Of a stretch of 64,000 bases of DNA, positions 22,569-33,062 are shown in pieces. Below the pieces are notes generated by a model. That model saw only the letters and a program-made list of their open reading frames with translations. It was not told where the DNA came from and ran no database searches. Made by a program: the position numbers and the translations under genes. Every line of letters starts with the position of its first letter. Position 1 is the first letter of the stretch. The stretch is from Pseudo-nitzschia pungens (taxonomy: Eukaryota > Bacillariophyta > Bacillariophyceae > Bacillariales > Bacillariaceae): contig CM074760.1 in NCBI GenBank assembly GCA_037355855.1, positions 2,472,501 to 2,536,500 on the forward strand. Direction: 5' to 3'.

Positions 22569-22898
22569 TTATGATGCCCTCAGCGAGGATTGTAGTGATG
22601 GTTCGTACAACTCGACACGGATCGTTGCTTTGTACCCGTTTTCTTTAAGTAACTCCTGCGTCTTCGCCATGGCCACATCTATAACATGTTGAGTTCGCTC
22701 TGGTTTTGCTTTTGCCCTTACGTCAATATACACGCTTTTTTCGTCGTCGTGACCAGTTTTCCCCGACTGATCGTACGTCGGTAACACCAAGACCTTTAAC
22801 ACATCTTCAGGAACGTTCCATATGCTAGCTAGGCGTTTGTGGAGAGATTTGGCACTCACGGTGAGGGCTTTCTCCGAAAAGATTTTCAGTAAAGGCAT
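22569..22898 (-). CDS. Tautomerase (4-OT/MIF superfamily)-like small protein
   Basis: A 109-residue protein starting MPLLKIFSEKAL. In the tautomerase superfamily the Pro exposed after Met removal is the catalytic base, and the protein begins with a beta strand just as here. A helix (SAKSLHKRLASIWNV), a second strand (DVLKVLVLPTYD), a third strand and loop (SVYIDVRAKAKPERTQ), a long helix (DVAMAKTQELLKENGY) and a final strand (KATIRVELYEP) follow. That gives the beta-alpha-beta-beta-alpha-beta order expected of a MIF-sized member. Length fits MIF-like proteins (about 110-120). The substrate is unknown. The ATG at 22898 is the only start that exposes Pro2. No intron or neighbour gives functional context. 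The call rests on secondary-structure pattern and Pro2 only. Confidence 0.57.
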   Translation of the reverse strand: MPLLKIFSEKALTVSAKSLHKRLASIWNVPEDVLKVLVLPTYDQSGKTGHDDEKSVYIDVRAKAKPERTQHVIDVAMAKTQELLKENGYKATIRVELYEPSLQSSLRAS

Positions 22899-23298
22899 TT
22901 TGTAACGATTAGTAACGAATCAGTTCCGAGAACGTTCTGGCCGAATCCTTGAATTTTTGCGCTTGATTGTTTATTATAAGATTACAAGACTTTTTCTCCT
23001 TTGCACGGTCGTTCAAACAGCATCTAATTTTTTGCTCTGTCGTAACTGATTGCTGTTGCAATAGGTTGCCTCTCGATGTTGAAAACGGTTACGAAGTAAG
23101 CTTACTTCGTACGGTACCAAAGTATTTTGTACATCTTTTGAACTTTTGACGCGGCATGCAGCAGACAAGAGATGATGCGTTGCTCCTTTCTAGTACGGTA
23201 ATTACGCTCATTACTGTAACGTACAATACGAAGTAAACCTTAACCTTACTTGTACGTATTTTTTCGAAGTATTCGGTTCGGCTCAACCTGCACAAGGG
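22899..23298. other. Intergenic region without supported gene
   Basis: Contains GAAGTAAGCTTACTTCG (about 23,094-23,110), a perfect inverted repeat around an AAGCTT centre, and TAAACCTTAACCTTACTT words at about 23,235-23,255. No gene seen. Confidence 0.5.
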
Positions 23299-24050
23299 GG
23301 ATCCATCCAGGGGTCATAATATAAGAAGGGGTATGCCACGATCGCTAAAAATCGGTGATTCATATTCCATGTGTGGTCCAAAATAGAAAAATTTCCCTCA
23401 GTCAATTTTTTTCTTCTCATAATTTACTGCATATCACTAGTAAAAGTGTACCTGATAAAGCAACTTACCAAGTACACTTCCAATCACTCTCCAACTTTTA
23501 AATTCGATATTCAGTTCATGTATATAGTTGAGAGTCAAGTAGTAAGTACCTTTTTCAGTTTACATCCATCTGCTGTCTGATATTGCTGATTCAAACTACC
23601 AGTGATCTGTGCCTTCCACCTGGAATATAAAATACAAAATCGGATCGTCCGTCCGTCATCCGTTTTATTTTTATTCAATTAAAAGCTTCCACTTGGAACC
23701 AAAATTTGGACCATCCATCCAAATAAATTACTTTATCTTCCATCCATCTAGAGTGAAAAGCAGTTACATATTCATAATACCTGTAAAAAATTGGGCTACA
23801 TACAATATTCAAATATTGTTTTGTTACAATTTTTGATGGAGTTGTTATAGATTGAAGTGTAATACTTTTTGTTAGTATTATGCAGTGAAAGTGGAAAAAA
23901 AAAATTGAGGTTGAGGGAAATTTTTCTAAATTGGACCACACATGGAATATGGAGTGCCATTTTTTTTTACTAGTATTTGTACGTCGAACACGGACGACGT
24001 ACAGACGTCGTGGCATACCCCTTCTTATATTATGACCCCTGGATCCATCC
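23299..24050. mobile_element. Non-autonomous TIR transposon (732 bp) with 10-bp flanking direct repeat
   Basis: The element runs from 23,309 to 24,040. Its termini are inverted copies of about 34 bp: AGGGGTCATAATATAAGAAG (continuing GGGTATGCCACGA) on the left, and the reverse complement ending TATATTATGACCCCT on the right. Subterminal sequence near the termini is also shared in inverted form (CCATGTGTGGTCCAA at both ends). Directly outside both termini lies the 10-bp direct repeat GGATCCATCC (23,299-23,308 and 24,041-24,050), a likely target-site duplication. A 9-11 bp duplication is typical of Mutator-like elements, so I infer a Mutator-like MITE. It carries no transposase; short ORFs inside are shared with the copy at 12,080-12,727 only because the DNA is shared. 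Confidence 0.85.
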
Positions 24051-24844
24051 CCGTAAGATTACCGTAGATTTTTATTTTGAGATTTTTTTGATAGTAAGGT
24101 TAGTATTTTGTTGTTGATAGGAGAAAGAGATTTTGAGATGAGAATACGAATACGGTACGTTCATACGCTTACTTCCTAAGGTTACATTTTACGAAGAAGT
24201 ATTGTAACTGCATTCCTAAGGTCCTGAGTTGGAGTGCGTACTTAAGTATGTTCTGCACGTACGCTGAAGCGTATTGTATGATGTATGCTTTTGCAATGAA
24301 AAAAGAATTCCTTTGTCGTGATGAAAACAAAAAAAATATATACTTATGTGCCCTTTTTTTCTGATACAAGCTGCACCATGTCCACAATACACGTCAATTA
24401 CAGAAACGACCGGGGACTGTCATTACCACTCATGCATGTGCATAGATCACAATTGGACCGCCGGGTGAACATCAAAATCTCATCCGTTGTAATCATCGCT
24501 AAATTCTGCAACAGCCTAAATACTAAACAAGATGTACTCTGTGTCACGTCTTACAACACGCTAATAAACAGTGTCTCGAACGCATCCGTTAGTCGCCGAT
24601 CCGTTCTTGATTTTGGTGATATCATGCTGTTAATTCTGTGCGCAACGATCAGCCATAATATTTTTTAAGTGATAGGCGAAATATCGAAAGAATGAATCTG
24701 TAACGTTATTTCTACGTTTGGTTGAAGAAGTACAATCCAGAGCAAACACAAACTCGACACAACATTACAACACTAAGGACAGTCGACCACTCGCAACTTC
24801 ACCTTCTGAGAATTGTAAAAAATTAGCACACCATTGAGAGGAAA
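24051..24844. other. Upstream region of the fasciclin gene
   Basis: A 116-codon plus-strand ORF at 24,318-24,668 has no motif and is probably chance. The last 120 bp before the start codon are AC-rich and CACAAC-containing, which would be ordinary for a 5' leader; no promoter element can be named. Confidence 0.4.
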
Positions 24845-26389
24845 ATGAAATTTGCACCGTCATGTGCGTTTTCAGCCGTTGTTGCCTGCCTCTTAGCTCG
24901 TAGTCACGGCGCTTTCGGATCGTCGTTACGGTCCACGGCTAAGAAGGAAGAACGAAAGCTCAATGGTCACGAACACTCCTACCACAACGATCCGTACCAT
25001 TACGACCCATACTACCAAAATCCGTACCACCACGACCCATACCACCAGGATCCGTACTATCAAGATCCTTATCACAGTTATCCATACCCGGCTTATCCAG
25101 AGCCTAGTCCGACTGAAAGACCCACGCCTAGGCCAACACCAAACCCTACGAATCGACCTACTCCTCACCCGACGCCAGTTCCCACGGGGAGACCATCACC
25201 CCAACCAACACCGAATCCAACGCCGATGCCAACACCGGTACCGACTCCTCGGCCCACGCCCTTTGCAACTCGTCCCCCAGTACCACCTCCTACTCCTAAG
25301 CCCAGTGAACTCCCAACTCGAAAGCCTACTGATCATCCATCACCGCATCCAACACCGCATCCAACATCGCGTCCAACACCAGCACCTAGTCCATCTCCGT
25401 CAGATTCGCCAACTCCAGAACCCTCTTCGCAACCCACTGTAAGTCATGAACCCTCCGAAAACCCGACAACTTCGGAAGAACCCTCTGAGAATCCAACAGC
25501 TTCGGAAGAGCCTTCTGAAAATCCTACACAATCCGCTGAACCATCCGAAGAACCAACTGAGATTCCTGAATTCCGTACAATTGGTGAGTAAATGTGATGG
25601 ATTTGATTTGTTTATGCACTGAATGTGGGAATCACGTATTGAGTAGAGTATATCACCTCACATCTCTTTCTTTATTTCAAAGAGGAAATTATCTGTGACC
25701 GAGACGAGTTTTCAACTTTTTGTCGTCTCATTGACATTGTCGGTCTGAATGTCGTCTTGAACACCGCTGCGTCGGCAGCCAGCTTTGACTCTTCGGATAT
25801 AGATTACTTGATTGATTGTCTCTTCAGCCCCGCTGGTTGTAGAAAACTTTCCACTCGGGATAGAACAACTTACAACGGCAGCCGTATGTTGCAAAACACT
25901 GTAGAAGATCGTTTTTTTACCGTGTTTGCTCCCACCAACACGGCTTTCGAAGAAATCAACGAGGATGTTAAAAAAGTCTTAGGATCAGCGTCCGGTGACG
26001 CGAGGAGAAAATTGCTAAAGAATCTCACTGAATTTCACATCGTAAACAACAGAATAATCCCTTTCAATGGATTGAAGTGCAGCCAAAACAGAGATTTAAA
26101 GATGAGAAACGGACAATTCAGCCGAACGGCATGTACCCTTAATGGAAGGCGCAAGGCGCAAGTTGGAATCGCTAACAGGAGAGTCAGTTATGACTGCTTC
26201 TTTGTTCCAAATACAAAGTGTAAGGCCAATTATCCAGAGATCGAGAAATTTCCCAACCGCGACATAATCGCATCGAACGGAATTATTCACGCTGTGGATG
26301 ATCTCCTTCTTCCGCAGCAGTTCGCTCCGAAAACTAAAGTAACCGAGGCTCCCAGTACGGATTGTGAAGGAGTAAATGGATTTTCGTAA
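24845..26389 (+). CDS. Secreted fasciclin (FAS1) protein with DPY repeats and Pro/Thr mucin-like region
   Basis: Secreted or cell-surface protein of 481 residues. Exons are 24845-25583 and 25683-26389; the 99-bp intron (25584-25682) has donor GTGAGT and acceptor TTTCAAAG and joins G|AG into Glu. Exon 1: a signal peptide (MKFAPSCAFSAVVACLLARS), then a Tyr/His/Asp/Pro region of tandem DPYxx units (DPYHHDPYHQDPYYQDPYH). A long Pro/Thr array of PTPRPTPNPT-type units follows, then acidic repeats of SEEPSENPT. Exon 2: one FAS1 domain with the H1 motif FFTVFAPTNTAFEEI, the middle TEFHIVNNRI and the H2 motif IIASNGIIHAVDDLLLP, plus six or more Cys. FAS1 domains mediate cell or matrix adhesion. The proline-rich part is expected to be heavily glycosylated. 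A role in diatom adhesion or cell wall is inference. Confidence 0.9.
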
Positions 26390-28300
26390 ATGGTGATTTC
26401 GATACACCCGGGAAGTCAAACGACACCGTTAATTTTGCTCGTTTTGGAGGAGCAAATTTTGTTTGAACATGGTATTCAAAATGTTGGGCACGCAGTGGAG
26501 GATCCTAAACCCCAATGATGATGCAGTTAACGCAATGAAAGAATACCCTCCAACGTCCTGTGACTGAATGAAGCAACAATTCTATCTGCACGACGCTTGT
26601 GGTCGTCTGATCAGATTTTTTAAATAATGAGAGAAGCGGAGTTTCATTGCAGTCGAATCATCCCCGAGCAAACGTGATCGTCGCGACATGAAAATAATAA
26701 TAGTAAGAGATAATAATTCTCTACTGTATGTGGAGATACTAAATGTGTTCATTATAACTTGATCTGACAAATAATAATGTAATAATGATTTCAGATCAAA
26801 TCCGTCTTTGTGATTGTAGCAATTGATTACTTCGCAATAGAATTGAGCTAATGCCCTTTTTGGCCAAAAGTACAACAACAGAACAGCCTTGCGATTTCAC
26901 TAGTAGTCCTCGACCATGCTCCCCTGTTGCAGTAGTAAACGAGGATCTTCATTCGGTCCTCTCCGGCGTCTCTGTGTACTTGCAAATGGCAGTCTGGCAG
27001 TCATTCAAAATGCGTAGTTCAGCCTAGTCGTACTGGTACCGGTACGGTAGGAAGAAATTGAAGGCTCTACAAGATCACCTCGTCCAAAATTCAAAAGCCT
27101 TGCATTTTTTTAAAACCTGGAACTCAAAAGTTCTGGTGCTGTGAACTAAACCAGTCCTCATAGTGCTCCAGACATACCACATCATTTTTTACATTATGCC
27201 TTATGCTTTTTCCATTGTCCTCACTAAGTGCCAAGAATGACTTCTCATCAATCAAGCCTAGTATACTGAGCTGTATTGCTACACCAAGAAGGGTTATGTT
27301 CTCTCGTTGACAACATTTTGACCATTTTTCATCAACAAGCTACCAATAAACAGGAGACAATAAGCACTATGAACCAAGAAGTACATCAAGTTGGCTAGTA
27401 GGTCCTTCTAATCATTCTGGACTAAAAGATTACGAGAATCCATTCTAGACAAAACATGATCCAACTTTTATTGGATACAGCCTGTCTGGGTGCTGAAGCT
27501 GACATTGTATGGGAGTGAAGTGGAAAAGTAGGGAAAAAAAGGTGGTTCGGATTCAAATCATTGATTTTGATATAGCTCTTGTCAAAACAAAACCTTAAGG
27601 GTTGTCTCGAAATTCTTCGCTGTGATAGATTAGATTTCAATGCTTGGACAGGGCAAGGAATTATGTAAATCCACTTCTACTGTGTGACCCTGCTCAACAA
27701 TCAATCATGTTCAGATTTTGATAATATATCATAATATTGAAACATGACGTTCAAAATTGAGTAACTTGGAATTCTAATAACTGATGTTGTAACAATATAG
27801 CAACCATTTGTTCAGAACTTGAATTTCATTTTTTGCTGTCATTATTGCCCAAACCAGTTGGTTTATCAGTCAACTCTTAGGTGTTGAGACAGTCCTATCT
27901 TGGAAGATGAATGGTGCTGTAGAGTACCACAAAAATTCACAGCAATGCACAAGCTCATGCTTATCCAACCTTGCCGAATCGTTCTTCGATTGTTAAGTGA
28001 AAAACGAATTTGTATTCCGTATATTGTGACTACAATCTATGCCAGATACTGCTTGTTGCATACTCACCAAAACAAACTTTCAAAGATGATGTTTAGATAA
28101 AGGAGAAACCGGGCTTCACCCAACCCAGCAACACAGAGATAGCCAATGTGACCAGTCCATCTTTGATGCCTTGTCTACTCTTTGTTGTTGGTAAGCAACC
28201 TCAACTCCCAGTACCGAAACCAGACGCGTTGTCATTTTGAAAGAATTTATAATTTTTTTCGAAGACTCACCCGGAACTGTACATCGGTGTCATACCATGC
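26390..28300. other. Intergenic region without supported gene
   Basis: AT-rich DNA between the FAS1 gene and the convergent armadillo gene. No ORF shows a domain or a protein-like composition. A GTACTGGTACCGGTACGGTA run lies at about 27,030-27,050. Confidence 0.5.
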
Positions 28301-31300
28301 TCACATGGCAACCAGCAAAATCATCAGTAATGGTTTGGCAAGAAATGCAGGATGTGGTGGTGGTTGTTCCTGCTGCTGTGACTTTGTCGATTTCAACGTA
28401 GCCAGCGCCAAACTGCTGATGCTGCTTGTTGACTCATCTATCTTGGCTGAGTCGCCAATTGACAATTGTGCTTCAAGCTTGGCCTCGCGCTCTGTGGCAC
28501 GGGCAATGGCTACTAGCATACCTTCATGATGGGCCATAGTATGTCGATTCGAAAACTCAGTTGCCAGTCGCTCGATTGCCCGAATGGCTGAATCGCGAAC
28601 GTCCTTAAGCTGCTTTTGTTTGTGCTGGTGGCTTTTATGGGCTTGGATTTCTTCGTCCGTCACAGAGGCACCTCGAACCAACGCGTTCAAAACCGGCGGT
28701 GAACACATTGTCACGCGATTCTTCGGTTCGTTGGTCAGATGCATCAGTGCGCGGGTGGCATTGTCTCTATCTTTGAGGACATCAATTGCATACGTGTGGA
28801 TATTATCTTCACCATTCCGATGTGTATTGTTAGCAGTCCCGCTACTTCCATTGCTCCGCGCACCACGGATCATCTGTTCCTGATCATAGTCACCACCACC
28901 AATATCATCGTATAAGCACATGTCGGCCAGCGTATCTAGAATACCAGGATGCCGGGCCATCAAATACCGATTTTCAGGATCACGTGCCTTGACCCGCAAG
29001 ACAGCGGAAACACTATTTGACACAGGACTAAGTGATGCAACGACTAACGCATCCAACAGGGTTGAATAAATATCATGCCCCTCGTCGGAAAAACTTTTCT
29101 CTTGCGAGCTAGCCTTCTCACTTGTACTAGGTAAAGTATCACTTTCCATCCTTACCGTAACGCTCGCTGCCAACTTTGTCAATGCCATAGCTGCGCGTGT
29201 CTGGACTTCTGGGGACTCGTCCTTGGTACTCACAATAGCCAAGCTTCGCAAGAGTCCTTTGTGTTTTCCCATGACCTCGGCGCTCTCGTCACATGCCAAA
29301 TTCGTTAGGGCACCTGCCGCCCTCCGCCTTGATTTTTCATTGAAGCCACTTTCGTAGTTGGACAAGGCCTTAATCAATGCCTCTAGAACAATCCCATGCT
29401 TAAAGGAAACCAGCAACATTCGGTTTTCCTTCGCGAAGGCCAAATTTTGCAGTGCAGTAATGGCTGATTCTCTGGTTCCGGAGTTTGTTTCGACCAGGAT
29501 CATCTTAACAAGTGTTCCTAGAAGTCTCCCATTCTTGGCCATGGTGATCTGATTCGACGGAGAACTTGCCAAGTCCATCAAAGCAAGTCCTGCGTATTCA
29601 CGTGCCCGATCATTCGGGTCCATGTGTGCCACTCGAAGGAGAGCGTTCAGCACTCCGATGCCTGTATGGGTACCATTGTCATTATTTTGACAATTTTCTT
29701 CAAAAAGTCCATGGGTCAGTAAGAGTGTTTTGTTTTCCTCTTCGTTCACAAGATTCGCAATAATACGAACCCTGGTGGCCCGAGCTTCGCCGTTGAGTGT
29801 TTTGCTCCTCGCTGAACCGGCCTCTAAACTCTTTCCGCAATTACTACCGTATACGTCGTTGTTTGCCACCCGACTTAGTGCATCTAACAAGGACGGCTGC
29901 CGAGCTAGGTGTATTCGCAACTCGGGAACCCTCGACAAATACAACAAAACTTTGGTGGAATTGGCAAGGGTTACATCGGCGTTATGCTGTTTCATTTGAT
30001 GCCCGTTATGCAATCCCTCTGCCCGGTCTAGGAGTCGCAGAATCAAAGGCAAGAGTGTCACCGATGTTGGTCCAACCATCGCCTCTTCGTACTCGGTACT
30101 GACTCTGAATTTATCGTAAGCGGAATAAACAAAGGCCGGTTGACCGCGAAATACCATTTCTAGCGCTGTCGCAATCATCCGAAGTGCATCGTCATCGTTA
30201 TCATCGTGATTGCTGCTATCTTCGCTCGCATTTCTAACAACGATACCACGCGTGCTTGATTTTGAATTATAGTATTCGTTGTGTTTGGCATCATCTTCTT
30301 CAACTTTCTTTGTGAAACTTTCCTTCCTTTCTTCGTCAATACTATCATCATTACTACTTTGATCGCTTCCTAACGAATTCTGATCGTATTCGTAGTCACG
30401 CTCTATACCAGAGTCATACCTACCATCTTTTCTATTGACATCTGAATTGTTGAGGATCACTGCAAGGACCTTGCACAATACGAATGCTGCACCATTCTGG
30501 AGCTCCAGATTGTGCCGTGAGTCATCAAGGTGATCAAATTCGGCACACGCATTGGTCAGAGCAATGATGCGTTTCTCGGTGGGATAAAGTTCGTTAGCGG
30601 ACTTCCTTAGTTCTGAAGGCGGCGCAGAAATTCGAGAAGGGACAAACCGCGTGACAATAGTGAGTTGATCACGAAATCTATGACTGAGACTGGTGGATAA
30701 TCGAAATGCTCTCGACCGGAGCTAGAATACAGTTGCACTAACCTTCAATGACCTTCTTTGTTGACTTTATGACATATTTGTCAGTAGAAACACGGGGAGC
30801 CGTAACTTGGCTGCTAAACTCTGAAGTACCAGCTGTTCTCGCGCTTGTATTGTTATAGCTCGTCGACCCCCTGCTATGATGACTGCCAATGCTGGCGTTG
30901 CTGCTCTTGACGGGTGTTGGTGTTGGTTTGATCATCAGAGATGACGATTGGTGCCGCACAGGCGTATGGAAACCTGAGTTGGATTGATGATTGTAGTGGT
31001 GGTGGTCAGCACTTTGGTATTGATTGTATTGAGTTCTTCGGGTATTTGTCGTTTCCCCGTAGGGATCTCTATGTTCGGTTACACTACTGTTGTGATAATG
31101 GTGATGATGATGCGGGTTTTTTTCGACCGGAACACTTCCATGGGAATGGCTGGTCGAATGCGATCGTCGAGGATGGTTGTTGCTCTGATTCAAATTATTC
31201 GAGGTGTAATAATAACCTCCACTTCGTGCATGCCCACTTGGATCACTGCTGGTGGATCGGCTGGTGACAGTGTGAAGGGAATGAACGCTACCAATATCAC

Positions 31301-31865
31301 TGCTTCCACTCGGTATTCTGTTGTGGTGTTGATGCTGATGGTATTGTCGGCTGTTTCCACTCGATGATGATCGGCTGTGGCCACTACTACTGTTGTTGCT
31401 ATTGCTTCTGCGATGCATTTTACCATTGTTGCTGTGTTTGCTGTGGGAACTCTGTCTACTTCCCTGACTGTTATTGCTATGATTATGCGGGATGTTACCG
31501 TGATAATGGTGAACTGAATATTGCTGCTGTTGTTGCGTTTCTGGTGATGGATGTTGTTGTTGCTGCTGTTGCATCATTGGCTGGAAGTGATGCGGAGCGT
31601 TCCTATTTCCGTTAAGAATTCGATGAGAACTCATGTTCCCAGAAACACTTTTTGACCGAGGCGGAGTCTGTTTCGTATTCCCCTTTTGTTGTTGTTGTTG
31701 CTGCTGCTGCTGCTGCTTCTTATTTTTGGAAGATTTTCTTGAATTCCCATCGTACAGGATACCGCTCATATTGAGTCTCCCACTTTCGTTGTGCTTGATA
31801 CTCTTGAAGCTCAACGATTTACTGATGTTGCTCCGGTTGCCGGAACCAGGAAGTCCGAAGGGCAT
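28301..31865 (-). CDS. Armadillo-repeat protein with Gln/His/Ser-rich N-terminus, two exons
   Basis: Protein of about 1,144 residues. Exon 1 (30743-31865) encodes a disordered N-terminus: poly-Gln tracts (from CTG/TTG repeats at about 31,686-31,715 and 31,520-31,570), His/Asn/Ser-rich sequence and a basic start. Its frame would stop at 30738, just past a GTTAGT donor. I place a 130-bp intron at 30613-30742 (donor GTTAGT, acceptor GCCGCCTTCAG), which joins G|AA and gives KKVIEELRKSANELYPTEKR in a continuous frame. Exon 2 (28301-30612) encodes a helical start, an acidic low-complexity segment, then about ten armadillo/HEAT-like helical repeats with motifs such as AGLALMDLASSPSNQ, ITALQNLAFAKENR, AAGALTNLACDESAE and RAAMALTKLAASV. 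It ends FLAKPLLMILLVAM. Such arrays bind proteins; the partner is unknown. Without this intron the repeat half would lack an ATG start (only a TTG at 30478). Confidence 0.84.
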
Positions 31866-33062
31866 GATGAAATCGAATTGATATGTTCAATTTGAGTTCA
31901 GCGTCATCCAACTCGAGACAAGTCTCACCCAATCATAAAGTCGATAGTACAGTCTGCCTCTGTTTGTGCTATGATTGTCTATTCGAAGACGTACTACGCA
32001 AGGTATGCCACTTTTTCACTCGATCGAAATTTAAAGATAAGGATGACAATGTCGACACGTACAGAGCAGACATGTTCTTCCAGGACTGCGCGTGACAACT
32101 GCACCTGACGCAATGATCCTCCTTTTAAGGCTGGAAGCTGAGAGGACCGAAGGCAACTACGAGTAATCAGACGAGTAGACAAGTAGTAGTAGTGGTGAGA
32201 GAAGATTGATTCATTCAAACATTTCTTCCATGGATATTTTCATGTTGCATGGCCGTTATATTTAGCTCTGGTTGAGTGACGCTAAGCATATGCACCCCTT
32301 AAGAAAATAATTCTCGGCTCGCGCAAAGGCTGTAAAAACAGTTCACTACTAAATCCGTTACGTGGTTCATATGTTGTCATGTACCATTCTTCGTTGCGAT
32401 TCAAAATCTAGTTTTGCATGTCATGAAACGTCTATTCAACTGTTAACGATCAGAGCTTGTAAGTAATTTTTGAACGAGACATGTGAAAGTGCGCCGAATC
32501 TGAGGAACTAAGGTTTACTGTATTTCTCGTACGTAGGGCCCAACATCGACAAACAGCATCGTGTCAACCAAATTTTCCACACGATCAAGAAAGCTCCGCT
32601 TCATTCGAAACAACGAAACTCTGTGTGTTGCACACGATGTTGCACCAGGTAGCACACCTTGTGGACTGTTGGAGGTTAAGTAAGCTTAGCAGTCCACGAC
32701 TGAAACTGAACTTATCATAAAGTCAGTCAAACGAGTCAAGAAAACTTCATCTCCAACCATCCATTCACCAGTCACCCCGATCCATTACGAACAACTCTTG
32801 GTCCTCCTCCCATCTTCGGCTCACAAGATTCTGATCTTTGCGACGTGAGGTTAAACTACCGTAATTACTTCGTAATCACCAAGCACTGAAGGACGGTGAT
32901 CATGAAGCAGACAAGTACTATTTTCTTCGACCAACAATAAGATCTTAATTATCAGTCTTTCATAGTGATACTATAGGTTCAACGAGAATCGTGGGGATTT
33001 TTTTAAGAGAGCAGAACACTTGCCGACATAACGTCCGGAATCGGTATTGACTGGTTAAGAAG
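31866..33062. other. Divergent intergenic region between armadillo and TARBP1-like genes
   Basis: About 1.2 kb separating two divergent genes, so it should contain both promoters and 5' leaders. I see no repeat or conserved box that I can name. A TAAACTACCGTAATTACTTC word lies near 32,851-32,871. Confidence 0.45.

Noticed and set aside
24318..24668. 116-codon plus-strand ORF upstream of the FAS1 gene
   Set aside because: No motif, no upstream context, and composition like surrounding non-coding DNA.
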